DNA of 64,000 bases. It comes from Plantago ovata. Its lineage: Eukaryota; Streptophyta; Magnoliopsida; Lamiales; Plantaginaceae. The stretch covers positions 78,478,753-78,542,752 of the forward strand of contig CM051456.1 of assembly GCA_028274465.1 (NCBI GenBank), written 5' to 3'. Made by a program: the position numbers and the translations under genes. Position 1 is the first letter of the stretch. The number at the start of each line of letters is the position of its first letter. Below the pieces are notes generated by a model. The model did not search any database. It was given only the letters and a program-made list of their open reading frames with translations, and had not been told where the DNA came from. Shown here one piece after another: positions 11,975-23,576 of this stretch.

Positions 11975-12601
11975 ATTCCCCACATGAAATAGAATTGAGG
12001 CTCACAGCACTACAGTGCTCTTTAGCTTGACTTTTCAGCGGAAACATTATTGCATCGGGATAGATAGATTTGGGCTTTGACTCGTCCCTAGTAGAATACC
12101 ATCGGATTTACTTGCCAAACGGTGAACGTAATGTCTTGAACCTGTTGGCACTTTTGTGTAAACCAAGACAATGATATCAACACAATAACGTCTCCTTATT
12201 GATTCGTTCCGTTATAGTCTGTCCGTTAAAGGCCCTGGACACACTTGGATTTTTAAGTGTTTCATTTGGAAGCGGCCAAAATTCACATACTTAAATAGGT
12301 GATCTCGTCCTAAGAACATTCTGTTTCACAATGTTCCGCTCAGAAGCTAAAGAAGTCCCAGGTACTTCTTCAGAGATCATTAAGAGTTTCTAAATACTCA
12401 ACCTCCACCCTATTAGACAGTTAGCACTTAATGTCTTTACCGGAAATGGCGCATGGAGTATAATTCCTAAGTGCTTTGATCAACTCGAAGTCATCTTACT
12501 TCACGAGAAGATCTATACGGTCATTCACAACTTAGTTTTCCACATTGAACCAAATTCTTGGGATCTCCATTCAGTATGGTTGGGTATCCACTGTGAACTT
12601 C
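11975..12601 (-). other. Copia-B 3' untranslated spacer
   Basis: Non-coding DNA between the RNase H stop and the polypurine tract/3' LTR. I see no ORF or repeat of note. Confidence 0.6.
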
Positions 12602-12792
12602 TTATATAATGGGTTTTAAGCCGATTCCCTTAGACAACGACCATACTTGATCTCTACCTAATGCTTTAGTTAGCGGATCCGCAATGTTATTCTTTGATCT
12701 TACATAATCAATAGATATAACTCCAATAGAGATCAAATGTGTAATGGTATTGTGTCTACGACGAATGTGTCTAGACTTACCATTATACATAT
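12602..12792 (-). pseudogene. Copia-B RNase H, C-terminal end
   Basis: Encodes the last about 63 residues of a copia RNase H: KSRHIRRRHNTITHLI, then DYVRSKNNIADPLTKAL, then a stop at 12602. The frame runs into the Tat LTR at 12793. Its upstream half resumes at 18603 beyond the duplicated CATAT. Reading through 12793 gives only LTR-derived nonsense. Confidence 0.85.
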
Positions 12793-13217
12793 TGTTAGGG
12801 TTGAAATATGTCCAGTCCGCATGTACGAACTGGAGCGGTCTAAGAGCGCGACAAAGCATCATAGGCCGTCCCTCAAGGGGCACAACCACACCCAAGTATG
12901 TCACTAAGGTGTGGATCGACCAACATAGGGTCCGACCATCACTGGGAGGACAACCCTCAAAATAAGCTCCTCTCAAGGACGAAGCTGCCAGTGGGCTCGA
13001 GGAGCATCTCTCTCGGGCTCGAGGAGGCCTTACGTCAAGGTAACGCTCCTTGACAGAAACTGAGCAGGACACTACTCGCATCACCCACGCACAAGGAAGG
13101 CACGAGGACCACAGAGCGACCAGCCGTGGTTGCTCTCCTGGGCCAAGGCCCACGGACCTCCTTAATGGGCCTGGGCCGAGGAAGGCCTCAATCCTGGCCG
13201 TACACGTGGCGTGATCC
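12793..13217 (+). repeat. Tat element 5' LTR (cut by gap)
   Basis: Appears identical to 17843-18267 by eye, then stops at the run of Ns. About 330 bp of LTR are missing from the assembly here. Confidence 0.9.
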
Positions 13218-13317
13218 NNNNNNNNNNNNNNNNNNNNNNNNNNNNNNNNNNNNNNNNNNNNNNNNNNNNNNNNNNNNNNNNNNNNNNNNNNNNNNNNNNN
13301 NNNNNNNNNNNNNNNNN
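13218..13317. other. Assembly gap (100 Ns)
   Basis: Exactly 100 Ns, the usual placeholder for a gap of unknown length. It hides at least the rest of the 5' LTR and the primer-binding site, and possibly the entire gag-pol of the Tat element. Confidence 0.95.
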
Positions 13318-15501
13318 CCTCCTCGCCTCCTGGGCCTCCTTCGCCCTCTTCGCGGCGGCCTCCTCCTCGGCCGCTTTAATGGCCTCAACAGGATTCTCTC
13401 TTGTCGCGAGCAGCCCTCCTGCACTAAGGCATCCCGATGATGCGAGGCGTGCGAGAGGGGTCAGATTCATGAACCAAGAATTCTTCGGCTGCTTGGTTGC
13501 CAACCTTTGTTTCCCTCCGCTGTTCCTCCTTAGCACCAGGGTCTTTTCGACATGATCCCTGGAACCAATAGCTGCAAAAGAAATAAAACACAAGATTAGT
13601 ACGATCGAGGAGCAGTAAAAATCGAAGAGGCAAGCAAGGGAGCGAGGATAACAGCACAACAAAAGTTAAGCAAGGAAAAATTACAAGTACAAAAGCCAAA
13701 TAAAACGCGAAGAGCTAGTTTTACCGAAGAAGGACTTTTCGGGTATATCGGTTCCCGATATACCCTGTGTATGCTAAGGTGAATCCCGCAAGTAGGGAAG
13801 GGCTGAAGGACAATCAACCCCCATAAAAAATACTTCCTCGGATGGGGTCCCCGATTGTTGCTCCTCGAGCTCAGCAACCCTGGGATCGACTCCTCGGGCA
13901 ATGGATGCTTGTCCGCTATCTGTCCCCTCGAACATCATGTTCGGCACTCCCCACTCCAGCTCCTCCTCGGTCATGTTAGGTAACCTTCTCTTCCTAATGT
14001 AGAGTACCTGTGGAAACCACTTGTAGCCCGAGGAGCTCGGAGCGTCCATGATGAACCCAAGCCTGGTCGAGCGTTGAAGTAGTAAAATACTTGTTCCCTG
14101 AGCTCATCGATACACGGAAAAGCTGATTGAAATTGTGGAAATTGAGCTCGATCCCCCTCTTCATGCAAAAGACTCCAAAGCATACGAGGGTTCCAAAGGC
14201 ACTTGCACCAATTGCCAAGGAGCGATTCCCAACGTATTGAATATATCGCGGAAAGCATCACAGAAGGGGAGGATCCATCCTCGATCCAAGCTAAGGCAGT
14301 GAACGGCCATGTACCCCGGAGGAGCGTTATAAAAAGTCTGATCCTCTTTGGGAACGAGGATGTCAAACTTATTCTCGGGGAGAGAATACTTCCACCTAAG
14401 TGTGGGAACCTCGTCGAGCTTGACGGTAGAGGAGGTGGTCGGTATAATCCCGTCCTCGTTCTTCTCCCCATTAGGATCGGGGAGGTCGACCGTGCGAGCG
14501 CTCTTGGTGAACTTCTTCTTAGCAGCCTTAGTAGTTTTTGCTCTGGCTCTACGGTAACCTTGGCCCTCTTCGATTTGGCAGCCCGGGAGCGAGAAGGCCT
14601 GCTCGCTTTGCGCTCAGCCTTTTTCTTATCGGCGGCCATCTGAGCGAGGCGCATCTCATACTCCTGCTCCTCGAGTGGGTTGGGTCCTCGAGTCTCACTC
14701 GGATATGTAAAGTCTATGGCAGTCGGGTCGATTGTGTGGTAACTGGTCTCCTCCTCGCGCGCGAACCTCTTCGCGTCCCTGATTGCGCGCCGTTGTCCCT
14801 CCGAGAAGGAAGGAGACCTCGTGCTCGGACCAGCTTCACTCCTATGAGTGTCTCCAATTGTCAGAGGAACTTCATCCTCCTCCTCGTCTGTAATTACAGC
14901 TCTCCTAGCTGTTTGCGGAGGGAATCTAACCCTCTTTACTGGGGAACTAGTCCGAGGAGACGTCGCCTCATCGTCCTCCTCGCTCTCATCATCCGTATCA
15001 TCACTATCGATGATTTGAACGGGTATCGAAGCCTTCCCGCGCTTCGCCGAATGCTCGCCCTCTTCATACAATGCTAAGGCCAACTCCGGCCTCTCCGTGT
15101 CATCCATCTCCTCGACACGGATCTCAGGAACGACCACGTTCACGGCCGTCCCGTAATTTCGCCCGTGGACTTGGGCAGCGCGAGTTATCAACTCCGCAGA
15201 TACACCGGTGTCGCGGGGACCGCCTTCCGCCTCGGTACGGTCGTCGATAAAATCGTCGTCCTCGGTACGACGCCTCTTTCTACTCACCAACTCGTAGAGG
15301 TCCTCCTCACTCTCGGTCTCCTCATTTTCTTCGGCAGCCTGCTCGCCACCCTGCTCGAGCTGAGGCTCCTCGACAGCCTCCTCTATCGTTTCGTCAAGAA
15401 AGGTCGCCGATACGTCTGACGTATCGGGCGACGTAGTATGGTCGCTCCCATACTCACCGGCGGCCGAGACGTTCTGGCTATCGTCGCTCCTCTCGGACAT
15501 C
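13318..15501 (-). pseudogene. Antisense accessory gene of Tat element (putative gypsy-type transposon domain)
   Basis: The coding frame starts at ATG 15500 (MSERSDD), one base after a splice acceptor (CCACCTTTAG). The first about 320 codons are acidic and low complexity (DEE, RKRRRTEDDD, SDDTDDESEEDD). Downstream the frame must shift at about 14540, 14215 and 14100 to follow a domain with FCDAFRDIFNTLGIAPWQL, FGVFCMKRGIELNFHNFNQLF and YKWFPQVLYIRKRRLPNMTEEEL. This fits the 'putative gypsy type transposon' family found in antisense ORFs of Tat elements. A 153-bp intron (13724-13572; GTAAAA...TTTTGCAG) precedes an Ala/Glu coiled coil (EEEAAAKRAKEAQEARR) that runs into the gap. Function unknown; degenerate. 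Confidence 0.65.
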
Positions 15502-16115
15502 CTAAAGGTGGGCAAAGAAAGAAGTTAGGATGGTTTGTTATAGTCCGAGAGGTCCTTTTAGGTATGTTCATTAAGGATTCGACCTCCCGAACGGAGAAAA
15601 ATCTCAAAAAGAAAAGAACGCAATAAATCAAGAAGTTACTCTACTTACAGCAAAGGTAGAGCGAGGAGCATACAAAGGAGCGACCAACCGCTCTAAAACA
15701 CGAGTAAAAAACCGAGCAGCGTAACGACATGCATGTACAGCCAAACAGGAGCGAGAACATGCAGTTACACAGAGCAAAGAGCGACCAACCGCCAAAATTT
15801 CAAGCTACAGCTGTACGCTAATGAGGAGGCTACCAGGGGATTACAGTAAATTAAGGGGATCTACTTCTACGGCTACTCAAGCCAAATCGGTTCGAATTAA
15901 TTCCGGTGAAGTCCGTTTACAGGTCCGTTTAACAATTTTTAGGTCCAAGGCCGTTCTTAGGCCGTCATACAACATTCCGGAAGACAAAAATCAAAGGAAA
16001 GAGCTAACATGCAAAAGCCAAAGCGAGAAAGCAAGGAAGCAGAAACATCAAGGCGAAAATGAGCAAAGACAAACGATTAAATGCGTGAAAGAGCAATGTA
16101 AGGCCGGAAACTTAC
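15502..16115 (-). other. Predicted leader intron of antisense gene
   Basis: The 5' site CAA|GTAAGT is at 16118-16110 and the 3' site CCACCTTTAG ends at 15502, just before the ATG. The length is 614 bp. No coding frame of note lies within it. A prediction from consensus sites only. Confidence 0.5.
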
Positions 16116-16327
16116 TTGGTATTAACTGAAGGAAGGTTTGAAACCGGAAAGAAGGCCGGAAAAAGCTGAAGTTTCGCCTGAAAACGGGATTCTTGGCGTC
16201 GGAAATGCTCCTCGATCACTATCGGTCTCGATCACTAAAGCTCGTCGATCTCTCAAATGTTCCTCGCTCTCTCGTATTTGCTCTGAAAGTTCGGATTGCG
16301 AAAAGTGTGGAATGACCGAGTGTTGAC

Positions 16328-16336
16328 CTATTTATA
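16328..16336 (-). promoter_or_regulatory. TATA box for antisense gene
   Basis: Minus strand TATAAATAG, about 210 bp upstream of the predicted leader-intron donor and about 830 bp upstream of the ATG. It is outside the LTR and points opposite to the LTR's own TATAAAAGG, so the antisense gene appears to have its own promoter. Confidence 0.5.
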
Positions 16337-16670
16337 GAAGGGTATCCCGGGGATACGAAACGACGCATGTCCTCGCGCCATCCGGACCGACCACGTGTCC
16401 CAGATCGACGGTCCAGATTTCAGCCGCCTGGCGAATTACCATTTTTGCCCTCCACGCTCCCGCTCCGGCCCGAAGACGCTCCCGAATCCGGGACGAATTA
16501 CCTAACCACGGCAATAAATCCGCGGCGCGACCACAATCTTCCTCGAGACAAGCGGAGATAGATCGACGACCATGATCTGTCCTCCTCGGATCAACATCGC
16601 GAAAAATCTCGGAACCACGGAAACTCGACGGCCACGTGTCAGGGGACCGAGGAGCCGCCCTTGCAGCTTG

Positions 16671-17596
16671 CCTCCTCGAGATTCCTTTTCACACAAGTAT
16701 CTCTCCGCGAGATTCTTTGCTAGCAAAAAAGCGGCAGGAAGTCATTCCATTCCTTTTACACAAGTATCTCTCCGCGAGATACTTTGCTAGCAAAAACATG
16801 AATACATCTCTCCTCGAGATTCCTTTTTACACAAGTATCTCTCCGCGAGATACTTTGCTAGCAAAAACATGAATACATCTCTCCTCGAGATTCCTTTTTA
16901 CACAAGTATCTCTCCGCGAGATACTTTGCTAGCAAAAACATGAATACATCTCTCCTCGAGATTCCTTTTTACACAAGTATCTCTCCGCGAGATACTTTGC
17001 TAGCAAAAACATGAATACATCTCTCCTCGAGATTCCTTTTTACACAAGTATCTCTCCGCGAGATACTTTGCTAGCAAAAACATGAATACATCTCTCCTCG
17101 AGATTCCTTTTTACACAAGTATCTCTCCGCGAGATTCTTTGCTAGCAAAAAAGCGGCAGGAAGTCATTCCATTCCTTTTACACAAGTATCTCTCCGCGAG
17201 ATACTTTGCTAGCAAAAACATGAATACATCTCTCCTCGAGATTCCTTTTTACACAAGTATCTCTCCGCGAGATACTTTGCTAGCAAAAACATGAATACAT
17301 CTCTCCTCGAGATTCCTTTTTACACAAGTATCTCTCCGCGAGATACTTTGCTAGCAAAAACATGAATACATCTCTCCTCGAGATTCCTTTTTACACAAGT
17401 ATCTCTCCGCGAGATACTTTGCTAGCAAAAACATGAATACATCTCTCCTCGAGATTCCTTTTTACACAAGTATCTCTCCGCGAGATTCTTTGCTAGCAAA
17501 AAAGCGGCAGGAAGTCATTCCATTCCTTTTACACAAGTATCTCTCCGCGAGATACTTTGCAAGCAAAAAAGCGGCAGGAAGTCATTCCATTCCACT
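16671..17596. repeat. Tandem array, 71-bp unit, in Tat 3' untranslated region
   Basis: About a dozen units. Full units start CTCCTCGAGATTCC and contain TATCTCTCCGCGAGATA, an inverted repeat, then GCTAGCAAAAACATGAATACAT; starts at 16810, 16881 and 16952 show a 71-bp period. A second unit type with AAGCGGCAGGAAGTCATTCC replaces the end of some units (about 16725, 17150, 17505 and 17568). Units are almost identical, so the array is recent or homogenised. Tat-lineage elements are known for such variable arrays, which can seed satellites. Confidence 0.92.
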
Positions 17597-17831
17597 AAGG
17601 AATACTTACCCGGATCCGATCTTTTCCCAGCAAAAATACCTCTTTTCATAAGGTCCGAGCAACGTCTGCTCGCACCCTATAAAAAGGGGGGGGGAGGGAG
17701 AGATAGGAGGAGGGAAAGGTACCAAGGTGCGAATACGGAAATCTTTTTTCGCCCACTACTAGTCGAGGCTCTGCTCGACCTCTACTTCAACATAGTTCCT
17801 CAACTATCTTCTACAAAGATACTTGGAAACT

Positions 17832-17842
17832 AGGGGGACATA
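17832..17842 (+). promoter_or_regulatory. Polypurine tract of Tat element
   Basis: AGGGGGACATA directly precedes the 3' LTR. It sets the element orientation as plus. Confidence 0.6.
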
Positions 17843-18597
17843 TGTTAGGGTTGAAATATGTCCAGTCCGCATGTACGAACTGGAGCGGTCTAAGAGCGCG
17901 ACAAAGCATCATAGGCCGTCCCTCAAGGGGCACAACCACACCCAAGTATGTCACTAAGGTGTGGATCGACCAACATAGGGTCCGACCATCACTGGGAGGA
18001 CAACCCTCAAAATAAGCTCCTCTCAAGGACGAAGCTGCCAGTGGGCTCGAGGAGCATCTCTCTCGGGCTCGAGGAGGCCTTACGTCAAGGTAACGCTCCT
18101 TGACAGAAACTGAGCAGGACACTACTCGCATCACCCACGCACAAGGAAGGCACGAGGACCACAGAGCGACCAGCCGTGGTTGCTCTCCTGGGCCAAGGCC
18201 CACGGACCTCCTTAATGGGCCTGGGCCGAGGAAGGCCTCAATCCTGGCCGTACACGTGGCGTGATCCTACATGACCTGAAGATGAAAGGTCTCAACTATA
18301 AAAGGGCCTCATTTACTCCTCAACAGTAAGCATTAACTACGTCACCCGAGCACCACTTTCACTACTCTTACTAGGGAAGCCTCACAACTCCCTGCTCGTA
18401 AAGTCGCCTCTCCGGTCTGATACCTTACAGACCGGGCAAGAGACACTAACCCCCCCCTCTAGTCTATTTCAGGTACGAGGAAGCTACAAGAAGGCTCATT
18501 TCCTATCTCAGAAGGACACTACAAGAAGAAGAACTAGAAAGACTTAGAATAGTGACTCATTGCGAACTTAGAAAGAAATACGAATTACCCTTCAACA
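17843..18597 (+). repeat. Tat element 3' LTR (755 bp)
   Basis: Complete LTR, TGTTAGG...TTCAACA. TATAAAAGG at 18297-18305 places U3 at about the first 455 bp and R-U5 at the remainder. The antisense frame of 130 codons (17811-18203) also appears in the 5' LTR and is not considered a gene. Confidence 0.9.
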
Positions 18598-18602
18598 CAT
18601 AT

Positions 18603-21117
18603 CACTCAATGCTCTCCCTATGGCTGACTGACTGTTGCAGTGTATTGCCATAGGAGGCACCGGTTTTTCCCAACTTGGGATATCCTCTAAGAATTCTCGA
18701 AGCCACTCTGCTTTTTCCCCACATTTGTCCAATGCTATTCTAATTCCATAGTTGATCTTGTGATCACGGTTTGTTTAGAGGATTTTCAAGAAACAGCCCC
18801 ACCACCTATAGTGAACACGTATCCACTAGTGGCTTTGCTATTTCCACCTTCAGATATACAATTTGCATCAGTATATCCTTCTAATACTGTCGGATATCTT
18901 CCATAGTGTAATCCATGTTTCATTGTGAACTTTAAGTATTGCATTACTCCACATAATGCTTCCCAATGATCACTTCCTGGATTACTTGTATACCTAGCCA
19001 ACTGATTGACAGAATATGCAATATCTGGACATGTGCAATTACTGATGTACATCAGACTACCAATTATCCTTGCATATTGTCCTTGTTCTACAGGTTCACC
19101 TTTGTTTTTATCCAAACAAATATTCTTCTTCATGGGTATATTTGCGATTGGCTCATTAAACACCCCAAATCTCTTTAAAACATCTTCAATGTAATGAGAT
19201 TGAGATAGCGCTAGGCCTTTAGATGTCTTAGAAATCTTAATTCCTAATATTACATCTGCTACACCCAAGTCTTTCATGTCGAACATTTGTTTCAACATAT
19301 TCTTGGTATCCAAGATTAATTCCTTGCTATTTCCAGTTATGAGCATGTCATCGACATATAAACATATCATTACAAAGGACTTGGAATCTCCTTTGACATA
19401 GATACATTTATCACACTCATTTATGGAAAAGACTTTTGACAATAATGTGTTGTCAAATTTCACATGCCATTGCTTAGGAGCTTGTTTAAGTCCATACAAT
19501 GATTTGACAAGACGACATACCTTTTTCTCTTGTCCAGGAACCACATACCCTTCAGGTTGTTCCATGTAAATTTCCTCTTCTAAATCTCCATTTAGAAAAG
19601 CCGTCTTAACATCCATTTGATGTATTTCAAGACCATGAATTGCAGCTATGGCTATGAATACTCTAATGGAAGTTATCCTAGACACAGGAGCATATGTGTC
19701 AAAGTAATCAAGACCCTCTTTTTGTCTATAGCCTTTAACTACTAGACGAGCATTGTATTTGTCAATGGTTCCATCTGCCTTGTACTTTCGCTTAAGTATC
19801 CATTTACAACCCAAAGGTTTAGTTCCTGGAGGAAGATCAACCACTTCCCAAGTGTGGTTGTGCAGAATGGAATTCATTTCACTATCTATGGCTTCTTGCC
19901 AAAGTGAAGCATCCGGAGTGGACAGAGCTTCTCGGATAGTCTTAGAATCATTTTCTACCAAAACGTTGGTAATAAAATCAGGCCCTAAGTCTTTTGATTT
20001 CTTTTGCCTTTTACTTTTCCTTGGTTCAACATCAGGAATTGTAGGCATCTTCCTTTTCTTTGGTTCTTTATCAAGATTTACTTCAACTTCAATTCCTTGA
20101 TTCGAACTCTCAGGTTCCTCTTAAATTTGTTCATTGGAACCAACAGGTTCTAGAACTTCTTCAATGACCCTCAGGTTCATTGACTTGTTCTTCTTTTGAA
20201 CTACTTGCAATATTTTCTGGAGTTTGTCCACTCAATTCAATTGCAGTTTCACAATCTCTTTCACTAGGGATTATTTCTTTTCCTTTCTTTTCTTTCCTTG
20301 ACTCAATGACCGTACCTTCATGGATGTCAGGTATCGCTGACTTATGCACTAAGAAGCGATATGCACTATTGTTATTTGCATATCCACAGTTTTAGGTCCG
20401 ATCTTAATTTGTTTTGGTTTAGGCACTTCAACCTTAGCCAAACATCCCCACACTTTCATGTGTTTGTAAGAAGTAGGATGTCCTTTCCAGAATTCATATG
20501 GTGTCTTATCAATCTTCTTTCGGGGAATTCTGTTGAGAATCATTGTGGTTGTGAGAATAGTTTCTCCCCACATGTTCTGGGGAAGCCCAAAATTAATCAA
20601 CATGGCATTCATCATCTCTTTTAGAGTACGATTTTTGCGTTCAACAATACTATTGGATTGTGGAGAATAAGGTGTTGTAGTTTGATGAATAATTCCAAAC
20701 TAAGCACAATACTCCTCAAAAGGAGCTCCATATTCACCACCTCTATCACTACGAATTGCTTTAATTTGTAGTGCTTTGTTGATTCTCAACTTCTGTTTTG
20801 TAATGTTTAAATGCTTCTAAGGTTTCATCCTTACTTCTTAGCAAGTAAACATAACAGTACCTTGTGCAATCATCAATAAAAGTAGCAAAGTACTTTTTCC
20901 CTCCTCTAGTTTGCACAAACTTTAAGTCACACAAGTCTGTATGAATTAATTCTAGAGGAGCGGTGGTTCTGTTAACTGAATGAAAAGGTGTCTTAGTTAA
21001 CTTTGCCTCCACACAAACCTCACATTTAGTTTGAGGATTGATTTCAAAGGATGGAAAGCGTTCTTGCTTCATCAACTTTCGTATTGCATTTTAGTTTGTA
21101 TGCCCTAATCTATTGTG
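18603..21117 (-). pseudogene. Copia-B integrase, reverse transcriptase and RNase H (5' part)
   Basis: Ty1/copia Pol remains on the minus strand. 21075-20761 gives the GAG-pre-integrase zinc region ([15 protein letters not shown]) and start of the integrase core ([24 protein letters not shown]). 20615-20161 gives the integrase end and linker (LNRIPRKKIDKTPYEFWKG). 20048-18786 is an open RT frame with [32 protein letters not shown] and the catalytic YVDD at 19358-19347, then RNase [14 protein letters not shown] at 18786 replaces the Trp of the conserved W-K-S motif, and further stops and a frameshift follow to 18603, where the Tat element interrupts. Frameshifts or stops also lie at about 20760, 20348 and 20050. 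Not functional. Confidence 0.9.
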
Positions 21118-22517
21118 TCATAAATTAGAGGAAGACTCAGACAAGTAGGTAGAATGCTTTTTCATTTCATCATTGCCCTCAAAGGAGCGAATTACAGTCA
21201 TTACATTCATCTCAAAGAGCCCATCACACATGTAGCCCTTTCCTACAAACAAACCATTCTTGGTTATTACAAACTCATTAGCAACGAAAGTGATCTTGAA
21301 GCCTTTCTTGACCAGCAGCGGTCCAGACACCAAGTTCTTGCGGATGTCAGGCACATGCATCACTTCATTCAGCACCAGTTCCCTGCCAGAGGTCAACTTC
21401 AAAACCACCTTCCCAACTCCTTTCACATCAGAAGTGGCGTCATTTCCCATGAACAACTTCTTGCCACTTATTGGAGAGTAGGTTGAGAACGAACTACGAT
21501 CAGAGCATATGTGGCAAGTAGCACCAGTATCAATCCACCACTGTTTTGGATTTTCAACCAGATTCGCCTCCAAGACCACTGCTGAGAATGACGTAATCAG
21601 ATCGTCAATTTCTGGAGCAGGAGCAGCCTTCTCTTCCACAACGTTTGCTTTAGCATGCTTCTTTTCCTTTTCCTTTTCCTTTTTCTAGGAAAAGCAGTCA
21701 GCCTTGATATGCCCAGGTTTCCCACAATGGAAACAATTTCCTTTCACTCTCTTCGACGTTCCAGGCTTTCCATGAGACTTGTCATCCCCATCACGTTTGT
21801 ACTTTTTGTTGCTAGCCTTGGTGTCGACCAGATTCACTTTGGCTTCCATGGGTCCTTTCCTTTACCCAAAGCCTTGCGGTTATCTTCTTGAATCTGCAAC
21901 TTGATAACCAATTATTCGAGCCCCATTTCTTTGGTTTTCAGTTTGAAATAACTCGTGAATTCACTCCAGAAAGGAGGGAGTTTCTCAATCAGAGAAGCGA
22001 CAAGAAATGGCTCATTAGGCTTCATGACTTCATTGTCCAACTCGTGGAGAATCATCTAGAAGTCCAGAACTTGACTCATAACAAACTTAGAGTCAATCAT
22101 TTTCAACTGATCCCACAACTTTCTTGCGGTGTTGACAGTACAGTATGCAGTATATAGAGCATCAGAAAGACAATTAAGAATGTAATTCTTACAGAGAAAG
22201 TCATTGTGTTTCCACATTTCTGCAGTCATCTTTGGTACAGTTGAGGAACCACCCATATCAGTAGGATTTGGCCCATCAGTAGAGCCAGGAGGAGTTCCAT
22301 CAGCGTTGGATGCCGTGGAGTCGGCAGCATGTAGTGGATCAGGCCATGTTCAAGGTGGATTATCGGTAAGGTACCTATCCATCTCCAGCGTCGTTAGGTA
22401 GAACAACATCTTCTGTTTCCGTTGCTTGAAATTAGTTCCTCCCAGGAACTTGTCAGGTCTCTCACCATGGATGTGAGGATGGCGGACAGGGGCAGCATCA
22501 TTTCCAGAGGTAGACAT
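21118..22517 (-). pseudogene. Copia-B gag and protease
   Basis: Gag starts at ATG 22517 (MSTSGNDAAPVRHPHIHGERP), only 30 bp from the 5' LTR. It continues with a UBN2-type region (KMLFYLTTLEMDRYLTDNP, a stop at about 22350, then MTAEMWKHNDFLCKNYILNCLSDALY). A zinc knuckle CFHCGKPGHIKADC lies at about 21740-21697. The protease follows with WWIDTGATCHICSDRSSF, the DTGA active site. Stops interrupt at several places, including just after the knuckle. A weak TAGTATCAAAC near 22518-22530 may be an eroded iMet primer site. Confidence 0.85.
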
Positions 22518-22547
22518 GTTTGATACTAGCGAGATAAGATCTTAAGT

Positions 22548-23576
22548 TGTTGGGTAGTATGTAGTATCAATATGAGAATCTGGAAATAGAGAGAAATAGA
22601 ACTGCAGAGCCGAGCGTAGCACTCTGTCCTTAAGACCTTATACGTCCTGCACTTAGTACTTACAAAATCCGACGAATTGTCTCCCAAGATAGAACTGCAG
22701 GTGAGATCGCATAACAAGTACTGGAATATACGAACTCTAGTGAACTACTACAATTTGAGAAGCTTTTATTTTCTGGGATATAGAGAACAAGGAGAGAGCA
22801 GATCGAATTGTGTGATTCTGCAACACTCGAAGGTTTTATTTATAATAGGCCAAGTGGTGTGACGAACAACAATAAATTGATGAAAGAACGTAAAGGTTCG
22901 TTTGAAAAGGCACAACGATTTGCTCAGAAAGCTTGGAACGAAAAAACACAATTTTTCGTTCAAGCTTCAGGTCTGTTTGCTTCTAAACACTTCGCTCAAG
23001 TAGTGCAATCATCTGCAGCGAAATGGACTAGACCGGATCGCCCCGTTGGGCTTCTTCTAATTGGATCCAAATGCAAAGTTAGTATTTTGCCCAAAAAGAT
23101 AATATCCACCACTAGCTAGCCTTAGCCCAAGCCAAAGCCAAGGCCCCCGACCCGCGAACCCCGGACCCTCGACCTGAGGCCCGGCTCCTGGCGGAGCCAG
23201 GCGGGTGCGTTTGGTTGAACCGAGGATCCATCTAGCTCCTCCCTCCTTCCAAAACCATGGGTACCCCCAAGGGGTCCAACCCCTAGTCCAAACCATGGCT
23301 TATTAAATACTTTGCTCCTTCTCAGTTTTAGCTATGTGGGATATTTCCCTAACACCAACCTTTGTTATTCCATACCATGTATTAACCAACACACTTTGAG
23401 CTTCAATTACTCTTTCACCACAAAAGGAATTTTAGTAATTCTTTCTCAAGTGTCTTCTACTACTATAGTAGATGCATGCACGTTCGAGAAACTTCCGTTT
23501 CTGACGTGTGGGGCCCCTTTGGTTGAGGTACAAAGTCATGGAAAAACCACACTTGGTTTTAGCTAAAATTCCAACA
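22548..23576 (-). repeat. Copia-B 5' LTR (1,029 bp)
   Basis: Same ends as 11064-11974. Minus-strand TATAAATAA at 22844-22836 is the likely promoter. It differs from the 3' LTR by point changes and by extra sequence around 23045-23115 and 23170-23220. Confidence 0.85.

Larger units (their letters stand above)
12793..18597 (+). mobile_element. Tat-type Ty3/gypsy element with assembly gap, antisense gene and tandem array
   Basis: The LTRs start TGTTAGGGTTGAAAT (12793 and 17843) and end CCCTTCAACA (18597). The perfect target duplication is CATAT (12788-12792, 18598-18602). Plus orientation is supported by a TATAAAAGG box in the LTR (18297) and a polypurine tract AGGGGGACATA just before the right LTR. 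The left LTR is cut by the 100-N gap. No gag, RT or integrase is visible. The antisense ORF, the tandem repeats next to the 3' LTR and the LTR organisation match what is known for the Tat lineage (Retand/Grande/Ogre). Whether gag-pol is lost or hidden in the gap is unknown. Confidence 0.8.
11064..23576 (-). mobile_element. Copia-B: Ty1/copia retrotransposon, split by Tat element
   Basis: LTRs are at 11064-11974 (3') and 22548-23576 (5'), beginning TGTTG and ending CAACA on the plus strand. The target duplication TGGAG (11059-11063, 23577-23581) is perfect, and the flanks join copy A gag seamlessly. Internal order on the minus strand: gag (22517), zinc knuckle, protease, integrase, RT, RNase H. 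The RNase H is interrupted by the Tat element at 12793-18597. All genes contain stops. The sequence resembles TNT1-94-type Pol. Confidence 0.92.

Noticed and set aside
13218-13317. Coding frames running through the gap
   Set aside because: They include unknown bases and cannot be supported.
14538-15077. 179-codon plus-strand frame inside the Tat element
   Set aside because: Mirror frame of the acidic antisense gene; Leu/Arg/Ser-rich shadow without motifs.
16671-17596. CRISPR-like alternation of repeats
   Set aside because: The interval between repeats is itself repeated, there are no unique spacers, and the context is a plant retrotransposon. It is an ordinary tandem array.
17811-18203. 130-codon minus frame, repeated at 12602-13153
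   Set aside because: Lies in the Tat LTR, antisense; the longer version only adds the RNase H tail of Copia-B by chance joining.
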